A stretch of 64,000 nt of DNA from Antedon mediterranea (GCF_964355755.1 NC_092672.1:32982501-33046500), one strand, 5' to 3'; positions 46,841 to 58,904 are shown, counted from the first letter of the stretch. A program made the numbers and translations. The notes: generated from the letters alone by a model not told the origin.

Positions 46841-49800
46841 TCATAGGAGAGAAGTTGGATCACATCCAACCTCAACAACCTCTTCAGCTGCGGATTTCTG
46901 AACAGCACCTGTTGACGATGTCGCCCTCTGGTGTTCACTCTTTGCCTCATGAATCGTAATTTCAGATAAACTTGCCGATTTGACTATCTCTGTTACTTTG
47001 GTTTTCTTATCGCATTCGTTTAAGAAGCTGTTGGCTGATTCACTTCGAGAAACTCCTGAGGACATCTTGGCAACTTTTTGAGATTTTGGTAAAAGAAGAT
47101 CGCAGACATCGACTTTAGGATCTTCTTTTTCATTGGTGGCGCCCTTTGTTGCATCCTTCGCTGCGCCACCCATTTCACGTAGCAAAGGAGATGAACTCCG
47201 TTCAATCGTTTTTATCCCAATATGTGCTAGAATCTCATCAATTTTTTCGGAATAATCTAGATGACCTCCGACCTGTGAACATTTAAAAAAATAAATCTAC
47301 TTAAATGCTATAAACACAAAATCAATGTAATTATAGTAAATATTAAAACAAATATACCAAAATATGTATATTATTTTTTGGCCTATTTGAAGTTTGTGAA
47401 CTAAATTATGACTATGCCTACTCTTGTATTAGTATGTAATTTTTTTATTTATTTATTCTTTACATTGTGTAGCCTCTTCAGTCAAGGACAGTTCACCCAG
47501 AGGGCCCATACCAGTGTATAGTACTATGATGAATTTGTGACAGTGGCTGTGTGTGTGTGAACTAGTACACCGGGGTAACCCCCTACCTGTATTGAAAGAT
47601 ATACTAGGTTCCTCTAAAGTGGTTATAATTCCAGATGTGTACACTGGACATTTTATAGTTTTTATAGTTTATAGTCCTTATCCGAGAAGACTCGTTCTAC
47701 CACCAGAACCATGGAGCAAATGATCCTCGAAACCCCTTGCCGATGTTATGGCTATGTATTACGGTTTCCCTGTCTTAACCACTCGGGTTAAGCACTCACT
47801 CATTTGTGAATTGTTTTCAACAAGTTATTTTGAAAACTGTAATTACAGTATCTACAAGCAAAAGTTCCTTTGTTATGTTTATTACTACTTTTCCTAATCA
47901 ATAAACAATAAACTTGTTTACTATATCAGTTAGGTCTATATTCTCCATCCGCCTGTTGTCCCAATTTACTGGGCCTAGGCCAGCTATGTTAGTAACTTGT
48001 ACAGATGCAGTACGGTACACAAACTGAAGAAGCCAATCTCCTCTGCAAAACAAATAAAAATTAGCTTACAGCTACTAAAATGCAGTTACTGCAGTAACTG
48101 CAGCAGAATTTACATGATCCTTTAATGGTACCTTTTACAAAAGTATAATACCTGCAATAGCCATTAATGATTCTACCAGACACCACCTTTTCAAGCGGTT
48201 GCCATGACTTCACAGACGATGTTATTGGTGCGCCTAGCAGCACAACATTTTCTACAATTCCTTCTGAGCCTATGTAAAAAAAAAAAAAAAATGAAATAAT
48301 GCATAGCTTTTTACACATAGTAAGAATGCACTATAGGCTTATAAAGCTCCGTCTACACTATCAAACTTTATGTGCCAAAAAAATGTGATGTGCTGATATA
48401 TGGACATATCACTACCACATTTGGGCACATCACACATTTTTTTTGTCAAAGTAGTTTGATTGTGTAAGATGACTTGCTGGTCAAATTAACTTTTTTTCAT
48501 GTACAGGTACGCCACTCTTTTTACGATGCTTACCTTTACGTATGGACAACTCTTGCAAGGCAGAGAAGATAACTCTAGCACCCATACTAAAACCGATAAG
48601 AGTTACAGGACGTTTTCCCTAAAAATAAAAGTGGATTTTTAAAACATTTATCATTATTAATGAGCTAAAATTAACATGCAACATAAAATTATGAAAATGA
48701 AAATCATTCATTCCTTACCTGAAGCCTTTGCAGTAGTACCTCAGCCAACTCCTTCCCTGTCTCAACAGACCTTCTTGTGACGAGACTCCAGGGATTGTCA
48801 ATCGCGGAGAGGGCGCCGTAAGCTGCTGCTGGCAATGCGATGGCAGCGAGAAGACCTATAATAAATTTATCATTAAATTTATGATCCAGTTTATTAATTT
48901 ATGATTAATATTGCAATGTCTGCAAAATTCACTAAAATTTGTACAAATATTTTGACATCAGATATCTGGCACTCACCCGCCAGTACAGTGTACTTCAGCG
49001 CCTCTTTTGCTGCCATTGTCATCACGCTATCCATTATGTACTCAAGGCCATCTCCGAGATTCTTCAGGTACTTAGATTCCCATTTAAGTGTATACTGTTC
49101 CTTGGACTCTGCCAGAGCTAGCCATGGCACGGTAAAGTTGTCTAAATGAAACAACATTAAAAAACTAGGGATATAAATTGTATGTTTCTTTAGGCATTAG
49201 ACAACAAAAGTGTGTTGTGTCCAAATATGGTAGTTATATGCCCAAATATGGTAGTAAAATATGACATCATCATGTCCACATATGGGCACATCACAAAGTT
49301 TGATACTTGATAGTGTAGACAGAGCTTTAAACCCAAGTCTTCGAGAGTGGAGTTGTTTTTGCCAGGATGACAAAATCGTAAAAAAACTAAAGAATCTTCG
49401 ACTCCGACTACTTTTGTCTTTTACCTAAACGGTCTTTTGTAAGCCAACCAGAAACGGCAATGACCACATGCAAATCCTTGCCCTTTCCTAACGAGGCAAA
49501 TTCAAACTCCTCGATAGCACCAACTCTTCTCTTCATTTTGTACCCTAAAAAGAAAATAAAGCTATTTATAATTCGTTACTGTAAGTTTTGACTTGCTTCA
49601 ATTCTCTAGTTATCATTCCTTTATGAACTCCACAATTTGTAGTTTTGATTCGTAGGTATGACACGCAATTTATGGCAAAATGTTTTTATCAATAACATGT
49701 TGAAGCGCCGCCTAGAACCTATACTACTGTATGTTATGCAGTTGACTATTCTATTTTTTATTAGTAACAAATTATAATTTGTATGATCCGTTCTTTCCTA

Positions 49801-52800
49801 CCTCCAAGACCAGCACCAGCAGCTCCAAACATAGACATCATTATAGCTAGGCCCGCAGTGGTACCAAGAAAGGCTGCACCCGAACCAAACAGAGCTACAC
49901 CAGCTGTGGCGACTAGTGGAGCAGCAAGTCCTCCAGTTAGGCCTAAAAGTAAAACACAATACTATTATATTTAAAAACAACAAACATCCATATTTCTTCA
50001 TCATCATCCAATTTCTTTTTTTTTGGCACAGAGATAAAATTGTCAGGGAATGCAAAAGTAATTAAGATTAACTAAAATATATAAATAATATATTTTGATG
50101 TGTATATATATAAAAATACTCTTACCAATAAGAGCGCCACCCCCGACAGTTGCTGCACCAATAGCAAAATATCTCTTTACTTTTGTGCGCTTTGAACGTT
50201 TTTCTTTTTCAGCTTTTTGTTCCCTGTCAACAGAAATGATAAAATATATATTAGTTCATCATTTGGAAATGCAAGAGTTACCCCTGACTGTCTTATCAGC
50301 CTATACGTTTTTAAAGCCTATTCCATGGAGGCTCAAAACAAAACATTCTATACTCAGTTTTAAGTACTTCATTATATCACAAAAATCTGTACAACACAAG
50401 TGTAAATTGTTATTGAAGTCAATATCAAAGAATTTATCAATCAAAAACTGAACTAGAAATGAAACTATAACGTTTAATTACTCGGTTTCAATGATTTCTT
50501 CTTGCTCGAAGCTTTCAACGATCATGTCTTCAAAGCTGTTAACGTCTTCTCTAGGTACGGCCATTAACTCGGCAATATGAAAGATGATGAACCTTGATCT
50601 TGCATCATAATTTCCTTTTTCTATAGTAATTCCCAAAAGATCCTATAATTCAAATATTATTCATCGATTTGGTTATTAAGTTTTGTCCATAAAATCATTA
50701 AAAAACATTGATGGCATGATATGTCCAGTATCATAGGTAAATTCAGAATACAGTGTCACATATGTGCTTCCTGTATTATGACAAGGTTCAGCTTATTGCC
50801 TATGATACGGTGTAATATGTGATACACGGGACACTGTATCACAGAATTTTCCTATGACACCGTAAATGATAGATAGGCCTACAGTACGGCAAATCGAATA
50901 ATATTACTGACCTGTGCAACAATGCTTGGATTGTCTTTGATCATCCAATCATCTTTGAGTATTTCAACATACGCATTAGCATGCAGCGGTCTCAAGTCTT
51001 CATGCAAAAACTGAACCATTGTCTTCTCAACTCCCCTCTTCGCTTTTAAATGTTTACATAGGGCTTTGATATAGTTATCTTTCCAACTCCTGGAAAAGAA
51101 AATTTAACAAAAATATGTTGCTATAAAGTTTGCGGTACACCATGTTTATTTAGTTCTGAAATGATTTCGAGTCACTACAATAAACAGTGTGTATGTAATT
51201 GCACTTATTAAAAACAACTTGTTAAATAATTGCATAAACAGGTTAAAGAATAATGTTAGTTACTGCAGTAAAATAGTTTGACATGGTAAGTTATAACAAA
51301 AGTTGTAATAAATAATAATTAAACATACTTGTGCCATTGGTCACTGAAAGTTGTTGCCAACGCAACAGCAACCAACGAAATATAAGCAAACTCTCCAGTC
51401 TCTGTTAAGATGTCAGACATCCCCATGCCTTTCTCTGCCAATTCAACAAGAGGTGTTTTTTCTTTCTTCGTCTTCCCTGCTGCTTCAGTAACTTTGGCAG
51501 AACAGACTTCATTTTCCTGTTGAGGTGGTTTCTCACATGAAGGTGCATCTTTAGATTGTGCTGCAACTGTATTCCCTGCCTCTGGTTTTGATTGAGCTTT
51601 TATTTGGTCATGACCAGCATTCTCTGCCTCATCAGGTTTTGACCGAGATTCAACATCAAGGAGGGGATGCCATATTTTGACATCACTGTTCTTTTCTGCT
51701 TCTACCTCTACCACAACTGAATTCTTTGTTTTTTCCTTTTTATTTTCTTGGACAGATATTTTTTCTTCTTCTTGTGAAACTAAATCTTTATTTTCAAGGT
51801 TAAGAAGAGGATGCTGTATTTTGACATCACTGTTCTTTTCTGCTCCTTCATCTGCCATAACTGAATTCTGTGATTTTTCCTCTTTGTTTTCTTGAACAGA
51901 TAATTTTTCTTCTTCTTGTGAACCTAAATCTATATTTTCAAGGTTAAGAAGAGGATGCTGTATTTTGACATCAATGTTCTTTTCTGCTCCTTTATCTGCT
52001 ACAACTGAATTCTTTGTTTTTTCTTTGTCAGCGTTATGAAGAGGATGCTGTATCTCCTCTTTCAAATCGCTGGTTTCCTCATTATCTTTTGAACACATTG
52101 CTTCTATGGCAAGCTCACAGGCACTTGGTGGAACATTTGGTTGTAAGGTTTTTTCCATAAGTTGTTTATCAGACGCTGCCTCCTTTTCATTATCCTTGGC
52201 TTCGATGTGTTGCATATTTGATAGCTTTTTACGGTGGTCTGTAGTTTCATTTTCTAAATCAGTTGCCTCACATTCTTCATTATTTTTAACTTTATTACCT
52301 TTTGAAGTAGTTTCGTCAATTGGTATTGTTTCATTTTCTAAAATAGTTGCATCACAATTTCCATAATTCTCTCCTCTACTAAATTGAGTCTGTTGAGCTT
52401 CCTTTTCTGAATCAGTTGCAACATCATGATCTTCACAATCATCTTCATCAACTTGAGTTTTTAGAGGATTTTTATTTTGGTCAGTCTGGTGCGCTTCTTT
52501 TTCAAAATTAATAGAATCAAGGTTTTCATTTGTAACTCTTCTTTGACCCCTTTGTTCTTCTTCTTGTTCTTGCTGTTCATTAAGGTCATCTGACATCATA
52601 ATCTCATCAGTAGAGGTGCTTTCAGTGCATTCCATACTGACATCTTCATTCGGAGGTCTTAATAGGTTTTCATTATCATTTTTGTCTACTGCTTTACAAT
52701 CAATTTTACTAGCTGTTGTATCTGTCTTGACTTGAGCATGTTGGATTTGAGATTTCCCAGTGATCTCACCATTAACTTCTTTGGTAACAACATTCTCAAC

Positions 52801-52950
52801 TTCTGCACTATTCTTTGAATTTTCTTCTATGCATTCTGTATTTACATGTGTATCTTGTTTGGAAGAGTATGTTCCTTCTTTGTTGAATTCTGATTGTTCA
52901 GAATTAACAGCAGCTTCCAGTAAATTACAATTTACATCATCAGTTTCCAT
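46841..52950 (-). CDS. TMCO4: TMCO4 homologue (DUF726 protein)
   Basis: Twelve coding exons, 5' to 3': 52,950-51,329; 51,089-50,912; 50,642-50,482; 50,223-50,126; 49,942-49,802; 49,544-49,425; 49,141-48,977; 48,855-48,719; 48,618-48,534; 48,269-48,152; 48,042-47,922; 47,272-46,841. All phases agree, giving 1,125 residues. The C-terminal half follows the family throughout: a glycine/alanine-rich hydrophobic segment (about 670-733, 'IGAATVGGG', 'MSMFGAAGAGLGG'), then 'GYKMKRRVGAIEEF', 'WESKYLKNLGDGLE' and 'AIDNPWSLVTRRS'. A lipase-like nucleophile elbow 'LIGFSMGARVIF' (about 880) follows, then 'VVSGRIINGYCRGDWLLQF' and 'DIVGGHLDY'. This suggests a membrane-associated alpha/beta-hydrolase fold; whether it has lipase activity is not known from the sequence. 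The first exon encodes about 480 extra acidic, low-complexity residues. The start ATG has G at -3 and G at +4. Confidence 0.93.
47450..47830. other. Unclassified sequence in TMCO4 last intron, possible SINE relic
   Basis: It is GC-richer than its surroundings, with 'CCTTATCCGAGAAGACTCG' and 'ACCACTCGGGTTAAGCACTC'. It resembles a decayed short retroposon, but no tail or second copy is visible here. Confidence 0.3.
48346..48475. mobile_element. MITE, GTCTACACTATCAAAC family, in a TMCO4 intron
   Basis: 'AAAGCTCCGTCTACACTATC' begins it and 'AAGTAGTTTGATTGTGTAAG' ends it. Internal text is 'TATGGACATATCACTACC' and 'ATTTGGGCACATCACA'. Confidence 0.7.
49198..49332. mobile_element. MITE, TAGTGTAGACAGAGC family, in a TMCO4 intron
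   Basis: Two 'CCCAAATATGGTAGT' units, 'GACATCATCATGTCC' and the right end 'TTGATAGTGTAGACAGAGC' are present. The left end is lost. Confidence 0.65.
50728..50868. repeat. Inverted repeat in a TMCO4 intron (MITE candidate)
   Basis: 'ATCATAGGTAAATTCAGAAT' plus 'ACAGTGTCACATATG' on the left faces 'CACTGTATCACAGAATTTTC' plus CTATGACACC on the right. A related inverted repeat is near 16,565-16,715. Confidence 0.55.
51655..52045 (-). repeat. 144-bp coding tandem repeat in TMCO4 exon 1
   Basis: The first coding exon encodes about 2.6 copies of a 48-residue unit containing 'AEKNSDVKIQHPLLNLEN' and 'SQEEEKLSVQEN', preceded by a partial 'EEIQHPLHN'. The unit length is a multiple of three, so the frame is kept. 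Confidence 0.88.
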
Positions 52951-52952
52951 GT
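52951..52952 (-). other. 5'UTR bases and acceptor of the first TMCO4 coding exon
   Basis: Only AC separates the acceptor 'TTTAATTATAG' (AG at 52,954-52,953) from the ATG. A non-coding upstream exon is therefore needed. A donor-like 'AAAG|GTAGGC' at 53,931/53,930 in front of a purine-rich stretch up to about 54,010 is a candidate. Confidence 0.45.
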
Positions 52953-53099
52953 CTATAATTAAAGAATAATGTCATACAAATATTAAAAATAATTGTACTA
53001 TACTAGGCCTAGGCCTATTATCATTTCTTTGACGTCACTTGAGTACTACAAACCGTTATCTTGCTAATTATTATCTAATGAAAGTAGGCCTACTGTATC

Positions 53100-53139
53100 C
53101 ATGGAGGTATAAAATAATATATAATTTTATACCTCCATG
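53100..53139. repeat. 40-bp palindrome
   Basis: The 16-bp arms CATGGAGGTATAAAAT (53,100-53,115) and ATTTTATACCTCCATG (53,124-53,139) are exact reverse complements, separated by AATATATA. Confidence 0.75.
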
Positions 53140-53329
53140 CTGTATCTAGACCTATTAGGTTAATTATTAATATTATATTAAAATTGTTGATTAATGAATT
53201 AATGAGTTGGAATTTTTTCTGGCTTTGGGTTTAATTAACCAATCAATGTATGGCATAAAAAACCGGCTCTTGGACTACTTAGTACTAGCTTTATAGGCTA
53301 CTATTATTATTATTATTAGTATTATATGG

Positions 53330-53637
53330 AGGTACAGTAGGCCTACTCGTCCTCTAGCTAGGGCCTAACTAGTAGTCTAGGCCTAGCTAGGCTAGTAGGA
53401 GGCCCCAGTAGGCCTATTATTACCTAGGCCTAAAAATATAATATATAACCTACCTAGGCCTAGTAGTAGTAGTAGGCTACTACTAGGCCTAGCTAGAGGC
53501 CCCGGCCTAGGTAGGCCTAGACTAGCTTAGGCCTACTAGGCCTACTAGATACTGATAGAGTAGTTGGCCTGTCCCCTGCTGCTGGCCCCGATACCCACTA
53601 GGCCTAGGCCCCCTACCTAGCTAGCCTAGGCTAGGCC

Positions 53638-53679
<42 letters not shown>

Positions 53680-53830
53680 GCCTAGGCCTAGTAGTAGTAG
53701 CCTAGTCTAGGTAGGCCTTAGTTAGGCCTAGCTAGCCTAGCTAGTACGTAGCCTTGATTAATAGAAGGAGGATTACTAGCCTGGCCCTATCACTAACTGC
53801 AGGTACAAACTGGCCTAGGCCTAGACAATT
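53330..53830. repeat. AGGCCTAG low-complexity tract with (TAG)n microsatellite
   Basis: Dense TAGGCCTAG, CTAGCTAGG and CTACTAGTAG words fill the tract, as at 28,590-28,980. A pure (TAG)n run of about fourteen units sits at 53,637-53,679. The tract lies just upstream of the TMCO4 coding start, where its first non-coding intron is expected. Confidence 0.8.
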
Positions 53831-54229
53831 AAACTAACTGCTAACACTAAACATATGTATATCTAAATGGCGATAAAGCAATACTTTTTATTATCTTATT
53901 ATGCTTTTAGCATAAAAAACGTACGCCTACCTTTCTCTTTCTCCCCTATTTCCTTTAAATCCGGCGAGTCACTCACTCTAATTTTATTTTAGTTATACGC
54001 CCTCTATAAAACAGCAAGTTTTTTACACGACGACGTAGAATCTCGTAGATTGTTCTTTATGAATATAATATTCAGAAAAAGTATATCACAGCAGAAACGA
54101 TTAAGTGCAAAAAGGTCTTACGACCTGGTCTACAGACCTTATATTTTTAATTTTATCATACAACTAAATAATAATTAAATACATCATGAGTGTACATAGC
54201 CTACTAGTAGGCCTACGTAATTGCTTGTA

Positions 54230-55190
54230 CGTTATAATAATAATAATTTATTGGAAAATTCACTTTTACAACAGTGGCACACTTTGATGATAAAGGTGCG
54301 TCCAAATAATAACATACAAGAATAAATAAAATTATTAACTTAAAAATAAATCAAAATGAATGAATGAAATACAAAACATAACTCTAATAATTAAATACTT
54401 TAAATCAAAATAAATAAATAAAACAAACTTGAGAGGAATAAAAATAAATAAAAATGTTTAGATACACACAAAATAAATAATAAAATTAATTTCATGGTAT
54501 GAATCAAAATAAAGAGTATAACGGTGTGTGTAATACTCAACACTAAGGCATAATAAATAAAATAAAAAGACAAAGATTACGAAACAGAAATCAAAATGAC
54601 ACACAAAAGTTGAAAAGCAGTTCAAAACACAACAGCATTGACGTTATAAGTTTAAAAGAGCACAACGTTTCTTCCATAAAGATTTAGCCAATGATTTACA
54701 GAATTTGTCGATTAAAGACTTAATATTATTATCAAATAAATCATGGTCATTGCCTAGAATAAGAAGGGTTTTGTTGAATAAATCTAAATTCTGAAAATAG
54801 TCAAAGAGATAAAAAGATTACATTCCAAAAGTTCTTGTTGGAATTTAGCAATTTGGTTTTTTCTCTCTTCTTCTAGAGTGGTACATGTTAGGAGAAAGTG
54901 CATAATGGTTTCTTCTTCATTTCTGTTGCACAATTTACAACAACCATTAGCATTAGGGTCATTTGACCATTTAGATGTTTTTCTTTCAAGGGGAAGGGTG
55001 TTTGATCGCAGCTTAAATTTTAACGATGCTCCTTCAGAGTCAATTTTATCAAGTAGATACTGTTCAAGTTTTGGTTCATTTTTTATATACATATAATGTT
55101 CAATTGACGTTTTACATTTACCGTCTTCAACCCAATGCGAGAGAGCTAGATTTTTCATAATTATTTTTGTTTTGTTCCATGGATTCGGTC
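54230..55190 (-). mobile_element. 5'-truncated LINE relic
   Basis: On the minus strand 55,158-54,784 encodes 124 residues. Its 'LKFKLRSNTLPLERKTSKW' and 'CKLCNRNEEETIMHFLLTC' motifs are typical of the region after the reverse transcriptase in invertebrate non-LTR retrotransposons (Cys-rich 'CxxC..EExxHFLLxC' end). The A/T-rich stretch to 54,230 with ATAATAATAATT would be the 3'UTR and tail. No reverse-transcriptase core is present, so it is a dead copy. Confidence 0.75.
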
Positions 55191-55666
55191 CATGCTTAAT
55201 GTACTGTTACCATAATGCCGATACATACTGTATACTATTTTGTAGGAAAACGAAAAAATTAAATAGTACAACTGCGTCGTATATCCATATTCGATGTGAA
55301 CACTAACTGACAAATTGTTATTAGTTACAATTGTAGGCATAAAATACATAAACAGTAATCCAAGGATTGAATTTACACGATTCTTTTTTTCAGAGACCGC
55401 TACAATGTGAACGGTAATTCTGATTGGTTAAATAAAGTTGCATAGTCACACCTAACAGTTTTTATTGGGTAATTGTTTTGTGTACCTTGTGTTCACTGAA
55501 CTGTATCAAATTCAACCAAAGTAAAAACAACCCAGGGCGTCAGGAAGCTATCAGCAGGAAGGTCCAGTAGGCCTAGCCATTCTTACATTGTCCGGCGATA
55601 GTCTTTCTTTAACTTCATATATTTGACCAATAATAATTTTATAATTTTCCAAATTGAATATTGCTT

Positions 55667-58600
55667 ATGAAAGACGGAGTTATGACGAGTTCTAAGAAGA
55701 GCTGGAACTTTACGATGGTAATGTTATGCGCGATTTGAACGATTTGCGCAATTTGAAATTGCGCAAAAAAAATCCTTGCGCAATTTGAATTGAAACATGT
55801 GTTTCAAATTGCGCAAGCAACGTATTAAATTGCGCAAGTAATCTGTAAATTGCGCAAGGTTTTTCGACAGATTGTGAAATCATGCATACCCATATTTTTA
55901 TAGTAATTTCTAAGAATGATTCAAAATTAAAGATAAATATCGCATTTCCTTATTTTAGTAGTGCAAATATTGTTATAAGTTAGCATACCGTCGAAGAACC
56001 GACGAAGGAAAACGAAGCGGTGGTGTTCCACCAGGCGGGCGCGGCGCGGGCGGCCGGCTATACTACTCTAGCCTAGCTAGGGTCTGGACTACTGATACTG
56101 ACTAGGTTAGCTTAAACTAATATTAAAAACTTAATTTTTACATTTATTTTGATTTATTTCAAGTTACAGTGATAATATTATTTAATTGTAATAATAAATG
56201 TTATGTATTTATTACACACATCTTCGCATTTATTATGTTTTATTTTGAGTTATTTAGTTTCCAATAAATTATTATAATACCGATTGTCTGGTAGAATTTT
56301 GTTGCGCAATTTGAAAATTTACAGTTCGTTTTCAAATTGCGCAAAGGTGTCATATTGCGCAAGAACTATCTTGCGCAATTTACAAATTGTGCAGCGCAAT
56401 TTAAAATTGCGCAAAGATTTTCTTGCGCAATTTGAAATTGCGCAAGTTGATTGCGCAATTTGAAATTGCGCAAAAAAATCCTTGCGCAATTTTAAATTGC
56501 GCAAGAATTCTTTGCGCAATTTCAAATTGCGCAAGGATTTTTTTGCGCAATTTCAAATTGCGCAAATCGTTCAAATCGCGCATAACAGTAATATTAGGCC
56601 TATTTGGCTTATCAGCAACGTGCGGGCTTGGGCAACTTATTAAAATAGGTGGTGGTAATGTAGGAGAAACATCAAGCCCGCTCACAAAAGAGACAGATAG
56701 TTTTACGTTTAAAATATACTGGGGCCTGGCTTCTAAATGCTCAAATCTGGGCATAGATCTTGAATTGCAAAAGTGGGGTATTTCAGCAAATAAAGACACA
56801 TCGGTGGAAATGGGTGACGTTTTTAATGCTTTCCATAGCGGCAACTTTGGGTATCCGTACATCGATGATGACACTAGGAAGTTTATAAATGGTGGACTAC
56901 CGCAGGTAAGATAAAATTTACTTTAAAAAAATAATGTTTCCCTCAGACAACCAGTCTGAGGGAATATTAGCACAAATAACCAGATTGAATGTCTACTCTA
57001 ATGTACAGTAAGAACCCCTATCCTTTCCGAGGAGACCTTCCTACCTGAAAAAAGTACAAACAATTCCTATTAAGGAGCACTTTGATGTGTCCCGAAGGTT
57101 TCCCATTAATAGGGGTTCCAAACGATCACAGACTTATAGTCTCTCTATAGGCATAGTTTTTCACATCTTATAATAGTTGTACACTTTATTTTTTTATTTT
57201 TTTTTTTTATTTAATCGAAACCAACAGCGATAATTACCGCCACTAACAGGTTTGATACAAACAAAGCCAGGACTGTTTAAAGCACCTTGATTGGTCCTAA
57301 CATTGATCAATGGCTTCTCTCGTCCAGTGCCCACCTTGTACACATAATTACACAGTATCTACTTTGTTTTTGTGTTTTATTATTTATGATTTCATTTTTA
57401 TTTTTTCAGGCAAGAAACCTCAGGAAACATTTAGAAATAGCAACAGTTGAAATCATCAAAAAAATTCCAAATTCTCAATTCAATGGACTTGCAATCATAG
57501 ACTGGGAAAAGTGGAAACCACACCTGGATGAAAACTTTGATAAACGAACAATTTATAAAAACGCTTCTGTTGATCTAGTGAAACAGAGAATACCAAACCT
57601 AAACAATACATCTGTATATGAATTAGCTAAAGTTGAATATGAGATGGCAGCCGAAAGTTTAATGAAAGGTGTTCTACGCTTGGGGAAAACCCTACGCCCA
57701 AATGCATCATGGGGGTTTTATCATTACCCATACTGCCATAATAAAGAACCATCTACAGACTATGAATGCTTAAATGCGACTGTCGCAAGCAACGATAAGA
57801 TGACGTGGTTGTTTGACGAGAGTAGCGCCATCTTCCCGTCAATATATCTCCTTCCATACGTGAAAAATAACCTTGAGTTTGTGAATAGTAAGTTACAAGA
57901 AGCTCTGCGTGTTGTGAATAACTTAAAAGAGCCAGGCAAGCCAGTGTATGTGTACAATCGCTTTAATTATTCCAATTCAGGATTGTATTACAACATAGTA
58001 AGTGAAAACCAATTCTAAAACAGTAAAAAAATAATTCATATCAACCTCTACAACAACCTCCATCCTCAGTGAGAGATCTAGGAAGAAAAAATTGTCAAAT
58101 TAAGTACTTTTGTACCGAACTTAAGTATAAGTCCTATATAGGTGCCAGGCTGGCTTCCCCACCAGCCTTAAATCCAATATGATCACCATCTCCCAACCCC
58201 ACAAACGAACCCTTCCATTAATTGTGTTTTCTCCCGCTTGCTTGAAGTTAAACCTGCGATGTTTACAGCACTATGTTGCGTTGCGTCAACGGTTCCCACT
58301 TTTGATTATGCAACACAGCACTTTGTGTCAATACGTTCTAGTGGGGACCACCAAAGCCTGTTCTCCCAATGATGTGATGTTGAAATTAACAGCATTTCAA
58401 CAATGAATGGTAGGCCTACTATAAATTCTGTTCTAACATCAGGCTGGAGTAGAAAATGATTTTTAATGCTTAATTTTACAAAAAAATTATTTTTCTTTAT
58501 TAAAATTTTGTTTAGGGTGATATCGAAATGAGCGTGTGTAAAGCCGCCATTTTATCATTTGATGGAATTGTTCTCTGGGGTTCTAAAGAAGCACTGGAAA

Positions 58601-58839
58601 ACACGCAATCATGCACGGAACTTAAACAACTACTCGCAACAGTGTACGGCCCTGCGTTGCTAAATACGAAGACACAAGCCGAAAGTTGTGGCAACAAAAT
58701 GTGCTCTGGTCATGGTAGATGTTTATTAGATGATGCAAGATTTGTGAGTGATGCATTATGGGATTGGCGGAGATTGGATTTTGTTAAATGCAGATGTTTG
58801 ACCGGTTGGACTGGTAATAATTGCTCAAAGAAACCCTGA
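55667..58839 (+). CDS. GH56 hyaluronidase gene, interrupted in its signal-peptide exon
   Basis: Pieces: 55,667-55,721 (N-terminal codons); foldback insertion 55,722-56,587 with GTAA repeated at 56,588-56,591; 56,592-56,905; 57,410-57,997; 58,516-58,839. All introns are GT/AG and phase 0. Without the insertion the product would be about 426 residues, the usual length of the family. The family hydrolyses hyaluronan or chondroitin outside the cell or in lysosomes. Visible features: 'KIYWGLASKC' near the N-terminus, 'FNGLAIIDWEKWKP' with the catalytic Asp-x-Glu, 'WGFYHYPYC', 'WLFDESSAIFPSIYL', and a C-terminal EGF-like module 'CGNKMCSGHGRC..CRCLTGWTGNNC'. Several N-glycosylation sites are present. 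The ATG at 55,667 has a second in-frame ATG at 55,682 with better context. As written, the 5' frame meets TGA inside the insertion and the 3' frame has no ATG before the codon for 'VEMGDV', so this allele is probably non-functional unless spliced around. Confidence 0.85.
55722..56587. mobile_element. Foldback element of TTGCGCAA palindromes, copy 2, inside the hyaluronidase gene
   Basis: The 866-bp element has ends TGTTATGCGCGATTTGAACG and its reverse complement, and GTAA flanks both sides (55,718-55,721 and 56,588-56,591). The short arm is on the left and the long palindromic array on the right, opposite to copy 1 at 28,999-29,798. The central GC-rich patch (about 55,985-56,060) matches copy 1 in reverse complement. 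About 100 bp of AT-rich text near 56,130-56,290 is not shared, so the two copies differ by replacement or extra sequence there. Confidence 0.9.
58150..58346. mobile_element. Degraded 'TGAAATCAAACCT'-subfamily MITE in hyaluronidase intron
   Basis: 'TTGTGTTTTCTCCCGCTTGC', 'AAACCTGCGATGTTTACAGC', 'GGTTCCCACTTTTGATTATG' and 'GTTCTAGTGGGGACC' follow the subfamily at 23,484 and 4,507. It lies in the last intron. Confidence 0.55.
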
Positions 58840-58904
58840 TAGATAGAAAAAATTATTTGAACAATACAATTTTGTGTTGATTTGTATAATTTATTATTTT
58901 TGTT

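Noticed and set aside
52106-52366. Plus-strand Ser-rich frame
   Set aside because: Antisense shadow of the acidic TMCO4 exon.
55718-56588. The foldback insertion acting as a new intron (introner-like)
   Set aside because: The GT of the left GTAA and the AG at the right end could serve as splice sites, but joining them creates an immediate TAA, and using the GT at 55,723 shifts the frame to an early stop. Excision by splicing would not repair the gene.
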